A stretch of 40,939 bases of DNA, from positions 1-40,939 of IMG/VR virus record IMGVR_UViG_3300023179_000221. One strand, 5' to 3'. How positions within the stretch are numbered: position 1 is the first letter of the stretch; every line of letters begins with the position of its first letter. The stretch is from a virus. The notes beneath the pieces were generated by a model. It saw only the letters and a program-made list of their open reading frames with translations. It was not told the origin of the DNA and searched no databases. The position numbers were made by a program, and so were the translations under genes. Positions 11,401 through 20,061 of the stretch are shown here, in pieces.

Positions 11401-14400
11401 TATATTTGCTACCAATATATGTTATTTCCGAATAATTTTTAACTTCATCATCTGGGAAAACTATACTTCCAGATTTTTCTAAAACATAATAAAGTTTTGA
11501 TGGTATATTTTCGGAATGAGAAACTGTCAGAGATGCTGTTGTTGTTAAACCAACTGTTCCTACACCAATCACATTAAATAGATCACTTTCTTTTGTTGAT
11601 AAAAATTCATTTTCAATACCTCTGTCGTAAAATATTTTTACTTTTGATCCATACAAAGAAGAGTCTGAAAGATTAAAAACTAAATTTGAGTTTTTAATAA
11701 CCTCGATTGGAGGATTAATCAAAGAAATGTAGTGTTGACTTCCACCAATCCCAACAATATTTACAACATTTGGAGAATCTAAGGTTATATCGTAATAAGT
11801 TTCGGAAAGTTTAATATTATTAGAATCAACTTTATATACAAAATATGTTCCAGTTGTAAGTCCACTTGCTATTTGATCATTTGAATAATATAAAATTTTA
11901 TCTCCAGTTTTTAAATTGTGATTACTAACAGTGATTTTATCGTTAACTGTATCTATTGAAGATGATGTAAATCCTATTGGATTTACTAAAAGTTTATTAA
12001 ACTGTGAATTGTATATTAGTTTTACTGATGAAGAAATTCCTATTCCAACAGAAATATTCGGTTTGACTTCAAGATTTATTACATCTCCATTATATAAACC
12101 ATGATTGGACTTTGTAATTATTGTTGTTAATATACGATCAACAGTTCCAGTTACTTGTTTATAATTTGATTGCAAAAGATATTCATAATCATTACTACCA
12201 TTACTATAAAAATATAATCCACTTGTATTTGTAGTCAATCCTACAGATGTTGTTATACCAATATAATCTTTTGATTTATTAATAATATAAACTGTGGAAG
12301 ACGCTGTAAAGTTATCTGGTAAAAGGAAAGTTGATCCACTTGGACCATTTCCAACAATAAAAGAGTCTTGGGTTGGTTTTTTAGTTAATGTTAGTTGTTG
12401 TCCAGTTTTAAATGGGTGATTTGGTAAATAAATCGTTTGAGTAGGTATGGATACTGATTTTGTTGTTTCTCCTACTGTATAATTTACAGAAGATGCTGCC
12501 CCAGCGGTTGTTCCAACTCCAACAGATTGAATCCCATTAAAATAAATCTTATCATTCAATTTAGAATCAAAAAAGGGAGTTGATGCATTTATTACAAATC
12601 TATTGTTAAAAACATTTACAAATGTGCCCATAGTATGAGCCGCTGCAACACCATATCTTTTTACTCTTAAGCAAGATTCAGTTGGATAAATGTTAAGAAC
12701 TGAAAGTATTTCATTATCAATCTGAAGACTACTGCCAACAGAGACTGTATTTGGAATTTGAGAGACGTAGATATCTTCAACACTACCATCGGGATAAGAA
12801 TTTGATGGTATTCCTTTAAACAATCTTACTATATCTGTTCTAACTCCGACAGTAAATGTTCCGTTTAACGCGGAAATTGAACTGCTCAATCCAGATATTA
12901 CTACATTATCTTTGTCAATCAGTTGATTATATGGTGATTGGTAGACCTGAACTCTTTCATTTCCATCCCAAATAAAAACAGAATTTTCATATCTTTGTAA
13001 GTTTGTATTTAAACTAAAAATATCCTTCCCTTCTATAGAAGAAACTACTGCTTTTAATCCGTTACCACCAGATCCATTATCATCAAATATGGTATAATCA
13101 TTAACTTTATATCCATCACCACCATTTAAAACTTCTAACGAATCAACCGATCCTTTTGTAACAGATTCAATAGTAGATGTTTGCTTAATAACCTCATTAG
13201 ATTCTACTAGAAAATAATTTCCAGCATAAGGATCTTGAACTTTATATGGAAAAGTATTTCTAGATAATGAAGAACTATTAAAGTCGTAAGTTTGATCTAA
13301 TAATAAATTTTCTTCGATAAAAGGAGATTTGTAATAATCACCAACAAAATATGGATATTGTGGTTCAAGTTTATTTGTAGTTAAACTAATAGAGACTCCT
13401 GCAAAATAAGCATATATACCATTTGGAAAATCTGGAGTTTTTGTAAACCTACCATTACAAATATCGAGATCACCAGAATTATCAAATTTATAATCTTCTA
13501 TAAAGAATCCTGGATCAAATCCAGATGGTCTATCATAAACATTGCTCGTATTTAAACTATACCCAGTTTTTAACGTTTTAATTGTGGATGTATTGTCATT
13601 TGATATAGAATAACCATATGGTCCATAGATTGGATTTCCGTCATATGCCCAACCAATAATTGGAGAATGTTTTGATCCATCATCAGAAAAAATATTTTCT
13701 CCAAGATCTTGATAATATCCTAAAATATTATATGTTAATTTACCATTAGAATTTGAAAAATACTCTCTATTGTCTCTATACTGTCGGTTTAAAGTTAGAC
13801 TTCTAATTCGGCAATCAAATAGTGCCCCACTTCCTTTTGGGCGAACTTCAATAATAGTATTTGATTTCAAATATCCTATCCCAGCATTTATCACAATCAC
13901 AGAAGTTATCTTATTATTATTAACTACTGCTCTTAATATTGCACCTGATCCACTACCAATAACTTTTAAATCTGGTATTGAATAATATTCCGAACCTTTA
14001 GATAATACCTGAACGTCCACAATTTTACCATTAGTTATTATAGGTTTTAATTCTGCAGATTTTCCAGTTTTAACGGTTATCAGGGGTTTCTTTTCTAGGT
14101 TTAGAATATCCGATCCATAACCAGAACCACTTTCATACAAATATGCATCAATAATTTTTCCAGAAACTACTGGAGTTAAGAAAAAGTTTCCACCAAAAGT
14201 GTTTCCATAAGATACGTTAATAGTAACCTTGATATCTGGATATTTAAAAATATTGTATCCAGATCCAGGTGAAGTAAAAGTAGCATATTTTTTGCGGATA
14301 TAATCTGAAGTTACTGGTGTTCCAATACCAGCATTTGCCAATCTAAATGCATTATTATCTTTTTTAATAACATAATATTGATATGAAGTTGATAATCCAG

Positions 14401-17380
14401 AAACTGGTGTTCCCGTATTCAAATACTCTACGAGATCTCCATCATTAAATCCATGATTATTAAAAGTAATGGTGCTGTTATATGTTGAAATACCAGATGA
14501 TTTAACGTATAACTTTCTATTTTGGTATCCAGATCCAGAATTTAAAACTTGTACTGATCTTAAGGTTTTTTTGGATAAAGTTCTAAACTTATGAATTCCA
14601 TTATAGGTTCCTGCCGTTAATCCTACAGTATTAATACCTGCTGAATAATCTGATAAAGTATTATAAAGTTGAATAGTCTTATTATTAACTGATTTTATAT
14701 AATATTTTGATCCGCTTACAAGAGTTGAATTTGGATTAAATTGATTTGATCCTTTAAATGTGCCAACACCTATAGGACTATTACCATTTTGATTATAAAC
14801 AAGTTGATCTCCATTAGAAAGATAATGTTCTGATTTAAATGTTATGGTTTCATTTACAAAGTCTAATCCACCATTAAAGAAAATATCTCTACTGTCAAAC
14901 TCTAAATCTCTATATCTTTCCCCAACAACTGGTTTTAGAATACATCCAGTACCATTTCCCCCAGTCAAACTTACAGAAATAACTTTATCAAAATCAAAAT
15001 TTTGAGGATCTACAAATACTGATGATACATTTCCACTCAAAACTGGAACCACATAGGCAGTTGTTCCAGCACCAGAAGTGGAAATCTCTATTTTTGGAGG
15101 ATTAATAATATCATAATCTTTACCAGAATTGATTACATCAAAACTAGATAAAGGACCATAATAAATTTTATCTTCAGATCTAGGATTAATGATTTCAACA
15201 CCATTTGAAAGCAATCCTAAAGAAGGAATCTGATCTGTTGGTGTATTTTTTGAAGAACTTAATGACTGTTCTAACGAAAACTTTTTAAGAATATTTTTAG
15301 AACTAATATTAAGAGATTGATCTTTTTCTAAAACAAATGTATGTGTTCCAGATCCAGGATCAAGTTGATCAAATTCAACCCAGTTATTTCCAGGAAGAAA
15401 AGATCTAGAAGAATAAATTCTAATTTGATTTGTGGGATAAGAACCAACCAGTTTTACATAATAAATTTGTCCAGCAACTAAACCTGGAATAGATCTATTT
15501 GATGGTTTATAAACAACACTGTCCCCATTCAAAAATGAAACACTACTATCAAATGAAATAATAGAATATCTTAAGGTTTTGGTGTTATATCCCTGCAAAT
15601 ATGACCCATTTGCTTCTTGAATAACTGCGGAGATAATATTTTTTTGTAGAGTGTAACTCGGTAAAGAGTTAGAAGCTACATAACCAAATTTATTAGTATC
15701 TATATAAACGTTTAGAACGTCTGATATTATCTTATCATTTCCATACTGTAATCTAGATCCACTACTTGATGCTTTATTTAGATTTCTTCTTATATCATAG
15801 TATAAACCATACGTTGGAATAAACCCATAAATATTAGATAATGTAATCTCATTTGTACTTGTATTAATAATTTCAACTCTAGCATTTGAAACTACTATAA
15901 TATTACTATTTCTTTGTAAAATATCAACCTTATCACCAACTTTTAAACTAGATTTATCGATTTTACTTAAAAGTTTTAAAACAGAACCATTTATTGTGTC
16001 AATTTGATATGACGATCTAGTATTATAAATCCAAGAATTGGCAAAAATTTCAGTATTAGTTTTTTTCGTTTGTGGATTTCTAATAACTGTTCCAATATTC
16101 TTAACAGATATATTTTCTCCCTCATCAACCAAAGAAATATCAGATAATGCAACAAACTTAGATAAAACACCTGTTAGTCTAAGTTCAATTTTTTTACTTA
16201 AATCTCCATTTTCATACCCATAAACAACTTCATCAGACTTGATATCAGATGTTTGTTCTATATTTTCAGTTACTCCAATACATCCAAAAAACTGATTGAC
16301 ACTTTTTGATGTGTAGTATATCTTATTATTTCCAGATATAATATTTCCAGTTTGACCAAATCCAATAGTTGAATCAACAGAAATAACAGAAGATCCGATA
16401 GAAACTGTTTCTAAAGCTTTAGTTTTTCCAGAAATACTGAACTTACCTTCAATGAGATTTCTTTCGTCATATCCAACAAATAAAGAAATTTTATAATAAG
16501 TTTTATTTTCTCTGGTTAAAATTTCAACCTCAGAAACAGAAGCTTGAGTACTTGGATCCGAAGATTTTTTAATTGTTTGACCAACTAGGTTATTTGGGTC
16601 TCCACCAGAAACTAATTCAGTAACTAAAACTTCTCTACGAATATATTTTGCCGAGGATGGTTTAATTAAAAACTGTTCCAAATCAACTACCCTAGCACTT
16701 TCTCCATACAAAACATTAAAAAGAATGCGGAATGACTCTGGAACTCCTTTTGATTGATAGAAACTTCTGGCATTTTTGATGAAGTTTCCAACATTAATCG
16801 AAGAAGAAAAATCATTGTTCTCTAAACCTGGTGTTAAAAATGCTTTTAGTTTTTTATAAAACTCTTGTAAAAACAAAGAGCTTAGATTTTTAACTGAAGA
16901 ACCTTTTGTATGATTGCTAGATTTAGATGTTGAAAAAACTAACTGTGATTGATTTATAAAATCGGTTTGTGTTCCAATACCAGACGTGTAGTTAGTAACA
17001 CCACTAAACCCACGAATACACCCAGTAAAGGTATTTGTGGTAATACCAGTATAAGTGATTATCTCATCATCAATTTGAAAAAGTCCGTACTCGGATGGGT
17101 ATCCTTTTGTCGATGTTACAGTCACAATTCCAGTAGCCGCAGAAATATCACTGAAAAGGACTGTTGATCCTACAACAACTTCGGAAGTTAGATTGTCAAG
17201 CTTTAGATATTGATCTAGATTTTCTACAATATCAACTGAACCACCCTGATATTCTTGGGAAATATAATATTGTTTTAAAAAATCTGAAGCCTTTGGAGAC
17301 TCTGAAAGAAGAAATTCTGGAAGTTGGTTCTCAATAATTTTATTGATTTGAACCCTCTTCTCAAAATCAGACTCAAACAT
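5450..17380 (-). CDS. Giant (3976-residue) baseplate/tail structural protein with YHYH-like insert, gp7 position
   Basis: An uninterrupted 11.9-kb frame. The ATG at 17380 has a good GAGGG ribosome site inside the last codons of gene 6. Its place between gp6 and the gp8-position gene is that of T4 gene 7 (1032 residues), so this protein is nearly four times longer. Residues about 1-260 are charged and helical, like an attachment head. Residues about 1235-1340 carry a YHYH-like domain: GWAYDGNPIYGPYGY, then DLDICNGRFTKTPDFPNGIY. Around 770-1180, 2050-2110, 3290-3450 and 3727-3790 are repeats of the form G-x-GY...P.I...G.GA...V..G.I..V. Near 3517 are fibre-like segments (VNGVLQTPGISY, FTEPPKANDKID). 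I infer a baseplate core extended by many beta modules, perhaps for host contact. Low-complexity Ser/Ile/Thr/Gly content matches the neighbouring tail genes. Confidence 0.8.
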   Translation of the reverse strand: MFESDFEKRVQINKIIENQLPEFLLSESPKASDFLKQYYISQEYQGGSVDIVENLDQYLKLDNLTSEVVVGSTVLFSDISAATGIVTVTSTKGYPSEYGLFQIDDEIITYTGITTNTFTGCIRGFSGVTNYTSGIGTQTDFINQSQLVFSTSKSSNHTKGSSVKNLSSLFLQEFYKKLKAFLTPGLENNDFSSSINVGNFIKNARSFYQSKGVPESFRILFNVLYGESARVVDLEQFLIKPSSAKYIRREVLVTELVSGGDPNNLVGQTIKKSSDPSTQASVSEVEILTRENKTYYKISLFVGYDERNLIEGKFSISGKTKALETVSIGSSVISVDSTIGFGQTGNIISGNNKIYYTSKSVNQFFGCIGVTENIEQTSDIKSDEVVYGYENGDLSKKIELRLTGVLSKFVALSDISLVDEGENISVKNIGTVIRNPQTKKTNTEIFANSWIYNTRSSYQIDTINGSVLKLLSKIDKSSLKVGDKVDILQRNSNIIVVSNARVEIINTSTNEITLSNIYGFIPTYGLYYDIRRNLNKASSSGSRLQYGNDKIISDVLNVYIDTNKFGYVASNSLPSYTLQKNIISAVIQEANGSYLQGYNTKTLRYSIISFDSSVSFLNGDSVVYKPSNRSIPGLVAGQIYYVKLVGSYPTNQIRIYSSRSFLPGNNWVEFDQLDPGSGTHTFVLEKDQSLNISSKNILKKFSLEQSLSSSKNTPTDQIPSLGLLSNGVEIINPRSEDKIYYGPLSSFDVINSGKDYDIINPPKIEISTSGAGTTAYVVPVLSGNVSSVFVDPQNFDFDKVISVSLTGGNGTGCILKPVVGERYRDLEFDSRDIFFNGGLDFVNETITFKSEHYLSNGDQLVYNQNGNSPIGVGTFKGSNQFNPNSTLVSGSKYYIKSVNNKTIQLYNTLSDYSAGINTVGLTAGTYNGIHKFRTLSKKTLRSVQVLNSGSGYQNRKLYVKSSGISTYNSTITFNNHGFNDGDLVEYLNTGTPVSGLSTSYQYYVIKKDNNAFRLANAGIGTPVTSDYIRKKYATFTSPGSGYNIFKYPDIKVTINVSYGNTFGGNFFLTPVVSGKIIDAYLYESGSGYGSDILNLEKKPLITVKTGKSAELKPIITNGKIVDVQVLSKGSEYYSIPDLKVIGSGSGAILRAVVNNNKITSVIVINAGIGYLKSNTIIEVRPKGSGALFDCRIRSLTLNRQYRDNREYFSNSNGKLTYNILGYYQDLGENIFSDDGSKHSPIIGWAYDGNPIYGPYGYSISNDNTSTIKTLKTGYSLNTSNVYDRPSGFDPGFFIEDYKFDNSGDLDICNGRFTKTPDFPNGIYAYFAGVSISLTTNKLEPQYPYFVGDYYKSPFIEENLLLDQTYDFNSSSLSRNTFPYKVQDPYAGNYFLVESNEVIKQTSTIESVTKGSVDSLEVLNGGDGYKVNDYTIFDDNGSGGNGLKAVVSSIEGKDIFSLNTNLQRYENSVFIWDGNERVQVYQSPYNQLIDKDNVVISGLSSSISALNGTFTVGVRTDIVRLFKGIPSNSYPDGSVEDIYVSQIPNTVSVGSSLQIDNEILSVLNIYPTESCLRVKRYGVAAAHTMGTFVNVFNNRFVINASTPFFDSKLNDKIYFNGIQSVGVGTTAGAASSVNYTVGETTKSVSIPTQTIYLPNHPFKTGQQLTLTKKPTQDSFIVGNGPSGSTFLLPDNFTASSTVYIINKSKDYIGITTSVGLTTNTSGLYFYSNGSNDYEYLLQSNYKQVTGTVDRILTTIITKSNHGLYNGDVINLEVKPNISVGIGISSSVKLIYNSQFNKLLVNPIGFTSSSIDTVNDKITVSNHNLKTGDKILYYSNDQIASGLTTGTYFVYKVDSNNIKLSETYYDITLDSPNVVNIVGIGGSQHYISLINPPIEVIKNSNLVFNLSDSSLYGSKVKIFYDRGIENEFLSTKESDLFNVIGVGTVGLTTTASLTVSHSENIPSKLYYVLEKSGSIVFPDDEVKNYSEITYIGSKYNDSYVVSGIGSTTFNISPKINPERYSYLSSDCDVLSYSTSSENVEGSIKDLRFLSGGFNYKKLPKFVSVSSQNGKNANIIPSSKTVGKIKNVRIVDYGYEYSSDKTLRPDAFVSPILTLSKSDTISKVNVIDGGKNYLKAPNLIVFDPVSNTVVDSSSLSCNAPNSSIFEVNVIAPIYGLNYENQKIVAINNSNGIGINSIVSSASGIVTCTLSTPFGGFRVAPFAVGDKVFVENIEKFTSYGSGFNSSDYNYEFFNVVNYENTDPAKIEFEIINLTTNPGLAKTYQSGYPTIVNKKIYPVFENIQERALFKEGEQLYSDIGSGFYERDLFVTKSRKDFIKIKGTYQVTEGEIVKGKKTGVIATIKDVQLNNSKFEIDYSTSQNYQWENNVGKLNEDTQVTSDNDYYQNLSYSIKSSIEYDKFIDPVNRLVHPSGLKNFADTSVETSVKASVSLGSTTNQTVILDIFDENRVDAINNFDLGLDYDALKNKSKYVKLKNKKLTRYIKCKTNRVLIIDDISSRFSSKGFQDSFVELETIGDSFEKYLIQIINPDTFDTDLKEIVVLSNQKNTLTFEKANVYSKFKIGDIVSELNDEVKTLRFYPVDPYNTDHDIKILKTSFNTDTPTISGSQTIGAVSLTGTNQTVAVGTAKTIASYSLNSFGSLFANVQLLDSVTKKLNYVEVLLGYDGTDTHLAEYYFDDEQTSSQKYIGIFTAITNQTTNTISLQLINQQSNPISVRANIVGFGSTASGIGTYRFKIPNQYDGTERSARLESFVSTGISSLTVCNSSFSLDQSVKSLVRVSCGKTSSLHQVMMINDKKDSYVLSYPYVSIGTTSGIGTFGSENLNDTLSLKFYPDPIYTTPVTVQSYNEILYTLNDFENENPPTSYGSVTQSLFLSAYDGINGNRANKTDFDLKYQGIPIYSKTFDPTNINQIDPATGIFTIKNHFFSNGEELKYIPDSTYAGIGATSVGITTSVNYLGVSTNILPSIVYPIVLNPNQFKIATRKDYAVAGTYVTFTSYGSGNAHRFEMNKKVERTIISLDGIVQQPVTYTSIAHNLQKSVGAASSIISLSGIGTVQPRDVLKIDDEYMKITAVGVGSTSSGPITGSGSFNLVKVIRGSIGSAATSHNSGSIARIYRGSFNIVGSKVYFLDPPKGNTRSIRDNSNLPYVKAEFGGRTFLRQDYSSNILFDDISDRFTGIGKTYTLTSQGINTTGITIGNGILFINGVFQTPTTLNNSGNNYSLIQNAGISSVVFSGITSANGDYVVSPFDINQNQLPRGGLIVSLGSTPGLGYAPLVGASVTAVINPTNGSIVSVGFGSTDILGSGYRGPVSIGITQYIGFAGSSAIITANVGAGGTLSFNVSYGGTGYTKPSIQIPQPSYENLPVVGVSRLGLGQTTDTGVNLLLTVDVGASNTTGIGSTFFQVSSFKISRPGYGFNVGDKFKAVGLVAAKGLSAPLSDFTLEVVETFNDYFSAWQFGELDYIDTVKFLQDGLRKRFPLYYNGNLLSFEIDPTDSISSTIDLNAVLVIFVNGVLQTPGISYQFDGGTSFIFTEPPKANDKIDIFFYLGSRSTDVEDVSVSQIVEIGDSILIEKNPNYSQSVSQESQRKIIEITGSDLVQTDIYVGQGIDETYYRPIKFEKQKVDTIINGDYVYKDRDSIESLIYPTAKVIGDITSSSTQIFVDNAEFFNYEENSYGKTIDSVDALVVAGSDPIAAALTATVSPSGTISNVSINNPGYGYTGSSINLSVSKPKQIGIGIGTTATISANISYGSISSVNIINPGLGYTTPPQILIEIPSYKHEVIQNITYTQGFSGIITGITTATGVGGHPLALKFFFRANSATANDLLSGYPVCIVDTRVGTGVTSVSFSNSSIVGIGTSFLDNIYYVNSISSLASNAEIICNVATSTNISGITTYGSLSSPLGRISWGRLYSFTRSANPISIGVTGLVVDSGLSTFPTIQRRKYGLRSTGAILKSSSTDLI

Positions 17381-17383
17381 ATT

Positions 17384-19312
17384 TTATTCCCTCTCTATAT
17401 TTCCGTTTGAATAACTTGAAGTGTAATAATCTCTAATGAATGTGCTTCCTGAAGTGTCTTCTCCAGAACTAATAACATCTCTTATCATATTTATCTTGCT
17501 GTTTTCAACATTAAAACTCAAATATAAATCCTTTAATCCAACAACATCATTAGATTCTGGATATGCTTGTATTTCAATTATATTATTGGGTTTATCTGTA
17601 GAAGTAATATTAATGGTTCCTATTTTAATTTCTCCGTTATTGTAATCAACTGTCCCCACAGATTTAATGACAACACGATAGTTATTATTTTCGTTAATAT
17701 TCGCAATAATACTTATTACCCCTTTTCCACTGCCATCAAGATTTCCATATTCATCTTTATTTGGCACATCGGTTAGATAAACTTTTTCAAGTTCTCCTTG
17801 AACATAAAACCCTGTGCTTTTAATATTCAAACCAGATGAATTAATATGAAACTTATTACCAAAACAAAGTTCATATTGAGCAAACCTGTTAATCAGTGCT
17901 TTCATATCTCTTCTAATAATAACCTTGGTAATATTAGAAGAAATTGCATTATTAACTCTATCAATTACCTGAATTAATTTACTATATTTAAATCTCCCAC
18001 CAAATCGATTTATTTCAATATTTTCCGAATAATCATAAAGCGAATTGATAACGGATGTTCTTAAACTATCGACATTTGAAACTTGAGATGAGTTATAATA
18101 TACGGAGGAATCAATCTCAACGTAAAGTACTTTAAGATCAACTATTTCTTGACTAATTCCTGCAATCGAATAATTTTTAAGTTGATTAAGAATATAATTT
18201 TTATCAAAATCAGATACATAACTTCCATTTTTGGGTTTAATGCTAATAATAACCTTTCCAAACATTGGGGGGTTTAACTCTTCTCCACCAACAACAGAGA
18301 TTGAATCTGCATTTGGATAGATTTCTTTGATGATTGCCTCATAATCTCTGGAAGTTACTGAACGATATTGAGATGAATATAAACGAGGTGCATAATATTT
18401 GATTGATGAAATATTTTCAATCTCATCACCATTTGCTGCGGCGGAAATTGTATTTACAGTAACCGCATTTGATGGAATGACTCTTACATTTGAAGCATCA
18501 ACTAGTCCACCCTTAAAATCAAATGAAGATGATCCGTTTCCAGATTTTCCGTTTGTGATGATATATTTAATTGTTATGACTGTATTATTATCTAACTTCT
18601 TACCAAAATATCCATCACCAAAGATGAGTTCATACTTTTCATCTTGAACTTCCTGTATGAAATAGATTTCTGATGTTGATTTTGCATTTAAGATATTATT
18701 AACTTTATAATACTCTCTACCTAAACCGCTGTCATTAACTCCTTTTACATAAACAACGATTGTTGATGTATCGACATTAGCATTATCAATAACAAACTTC
18801 TGATTAATTCCTGTATTTACCGTCCACTGTTTTCTTAATAATGTTCCTTCATAAACATAAACTGGAGATGATGAAGATCCAAACTTTGCAATACCATTAT
18901 TTACAGTTGTTGTGATACTTTCGGAAGTTGAAAATGTATAAGATGTATTTTCAACCGATCCTACGCACACTAGGCCCGCTTCTAAGGTAAGTAGAGGACT
19001 AGTTGTTGTGGTTGGAACTTCGATTGTAACTGACGCCCTTGCTGCCTTTCTGGAGCGGGGTACATAACCAATATTTCTTGCCAGTGAAACAACATTTTCT
19101 CTCAAAGTTGCAGAATCCAAAAAGGATTCGTTCACAACCATATTTGAGTTAAATGCCGTAATATAAGTGTTATACGCAAGAGTATCAATCAAGACAGAAA
19201 AATTAGATCCTTCAAAATCAAAATCTGTGAAATTTGAATTTGCACGGAGATAATCTTTAATGGATGCTTTGATCTGATCGAAATCTAGATTAGTAAACTG
19301 TGTAAAAGGCAT
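17384..19312 (-). CDS. gp6: Baseplate wedge protein gp6
   Basis: The 642 residues match the usual length of T4 gp6 (660). The N-terminus (FTQFTNLDFDQIKASIKDYL, then FSVLIDTLAYNTYITAFNSN and ESFLDSATLRENVVSLARNI with YVPRSRKAARASV) is the conserved signature of the gp6 / baseplate J-like family. This protein forms the inner iris of the baseplate and holds wedges together around the hub. The gene starts 4 nt after the gp25 stop and ends 3 nt before the giant gene, so the three are one late operon. No frameshift or unusual feature is seen. Confidence 0.95.
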   Translation of the reverse strand: MPFTQFTNLDFDQIKASIKDYLRANSNFTDFDFEGSNFSVLIDTLAYNTYITAFNSNMVVNESFLDSATLRENVVSLARNIGYVPRSRKAARASVTIEVPTTTTSPLLTLEAGLVCVGSVENTSYTFSTSESITTTVNNGIAKFGSSSSPVYVYEGTLLRKQWTVNTGINQKFVIDNANVDTSTIVVYVKGVNDSGLGREYYKVNNILNAKSTSEIYFIQEVQDEKYELIFGDGYFGKKLDNNTVITIKYIITNGKSGNGSSSFDFKGGLVDASNVRVIPSNAVTVNTISAAANGDEIENISSIKYYAPRLYSSQYRSVTSRDYEAIIKEIYPNADSISVVGGEELNPPMFGKVIISIKPKNGSYVSDFDKNYILNQLKNYSIAGISQEIVDLKVLYVEIDSSVYYNSSQVSNVDSLRTSVINSLYDYSENIEINRFGGRFKYSKLIQVIDRVNNAISSNITKVIIRRDMKALINRFAQYELCFGNKFHINSSGLNIKSTGFYVQGELEKVYLTDVPNKDEYGNLDGSGKGVISIIANINENNNYRVVIKSVGTVDYNNGEIKIGTINITSTDKPNNIIEIQAYPESNDVVGLKDLYLSFNVENSKINMIRDVISSGEDTSGSTFIRDYYTSSYSNGNIERE

Positions 19313-19316
19313 TTGA

Positions 19317-19718
19317 TTATCTGGTTGCCTCTAATAAAAACGTAAATTGTTGAGTTGGAAACTCTTGACCAATAATATCAAAGATGACATCAACCTCAAA
19401 CGCATTATTATCTGGAATAGGGTTTGCTTTGACTTGCAGATTTTTAACTCTTGGTTCAAAGTTTTTAATCGTTATTTTGATTTGATCTTCAACAATTGAT
19501 GCCGTACCATAATCAACAAACTCAAATAAACTTTTACGAACATCAGATCCAAGAATCGAGTTAAAAAACCTTTCGGTTGGAATGGTTTCGACTAGATTGC
19601 GAACGGATCTGATGATTGCACGTTCATTTGACAAGATGGGAAGATCTTTTGTCACAGGATGTGGATCAAAAGACAGACTAATATCTTTAAATGATCGGGA
19701 TATTTTCTTAAATTCCAT
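19317..19718 (-). CDS. gp25: Baseplate wedge protein gp25 (lysozyme-like fold family)
   Basis: 133 residues against 132 in T4. The sequence shows the family's N-terminal FKDISLSFDPHP..KDL and the conserved EPR triplet at residues 88-90 (KNFEPRVKNL). That triplet seats gp25 against gp6 and the sheath initiator. The protein joins the baseplate wedge to the first sheath ring and helps trigger contraction. It is the first gene of the baseplate operon here, with a TATAAATA late promoter 23-30 bp upstream. The leader has no clear Shine-Dalgarno sequence. Confidence 0.95.
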   Translation of the reverse strand: MEFKKISRSFKDISLSFDPHPVTKDLPILSNERAIIRSVRNLVETIPTERFFNSILGSDVRKSLFEFVDYGTASIVEDQIKITIKNFEPRVKNLQVKANPIPDNNAFEVDVIFDIIGQEFPTQQFTFLLEATR

Positions 19719-19740
19719 CGAACAAAAAGATATTTTGCAT

Positions 19741-19748
19741 TATTTATA
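19741..19748 (-). promoter_or_regulatory. T4-type late promoter TATAAATA before gene 25
   Basis: TATTTATA on the plus strand is TATAAATA read towards gene 25. It lies in the short gap between the 80-residue gene and gene 25, at 23 bp from the start codon. It should drive the 25-6-giant operon late in infection. Confidence 0.75.
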
Positions 19749-19752
19749 CCTA

Positions 19753-19995
19753 CTACCAACCAGATCCATAGATTGGTTCTGTACCGTACTCCCAGTCATC
19801 ATAGTCTTCATCATTACGAATTTTTTCATGAAGTTCAACTTGCTTATCAAAATCGTGTTTTGGCGCAGAATCGTGCATAATTTCTTGAATAACACGTTTT
19901 GTTGGTGGATTTGGATTGTAATCAGTCACCAGTTTTGTGGTTCCCCACATCTGATTCATATAATTTACATCTCTATCAACGGGTAAATTGGACAT
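19753..19995 (-). CDS. Conserved cyanophage hypothetical protein (80 aa)
   Basis: The ATG at 19995 has a good AGGAG site 5 nt upstream (CAGGAGCTAAAATG). The product is soluble and acidic at its end, with WGTTKLVTDYNPNPPTKRVI and a Trp/Tyr-rich tail (DDWEYGTEPIYGSGW). I recognise it as a protein often found next to gene 25 in cyanophages, with no known function. The position suggests late expression and perhaps a virion or assembly role, but nothing in the sequence proves this. Confidence 0.8.
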   Translation of the reverse strand: MSNLPVDRDVNYMNQMWGTTKLVTDYNPNPPTKRVIQEIMHDSAPKHDFDKQVELHEKIRNDEDYDDWEYGTEPIYGSGW

Positions 19996-20003
19996 TTTAG
20001 CTC

Positions 20004-20023
20004 CTGTTTTATGAATAAAACAG
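20004..20023. repeat. Perfect 9-bp inverted repeat at a ribosome-binding region
   Basis: CTGTTTTAT and ATAAAACAG separated by 2 bp. On the minus transcript the second arm runs directly into the AGGAG site of the 80-residue gene. Folding could therefore expose or limit translation; this is inference. Confidence 0.4.
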
Positions 20024-20033
20024 AACTTTTATA

Positions 20034-20053
20034 AAGGAGGTTGCTATCTCCTT
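20034..20053 (-). terminator. Hairpin terminator candidate after speD
   Basis: AAGGAG and CTCCTT form a 6-bp stem with an 8-nt loop, 9 nt after the speD stop. In the minus direction the U-run is poor (TTTATAAAAG); in the plus direction TTGTTTTTATTT follows, so it may work better that way or be bidirectional. Confidence 0.5.
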
Positions 20054-20061
20054 GTTTTTAT

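Noticed and set aside
19582-19986. 134-codon plus-strand frame opposite gene 25 and the 80-residue gene
   Set aside because: Both minus-strand genes are clear (gp25 is certain) and the plus frame has no recognisable content.
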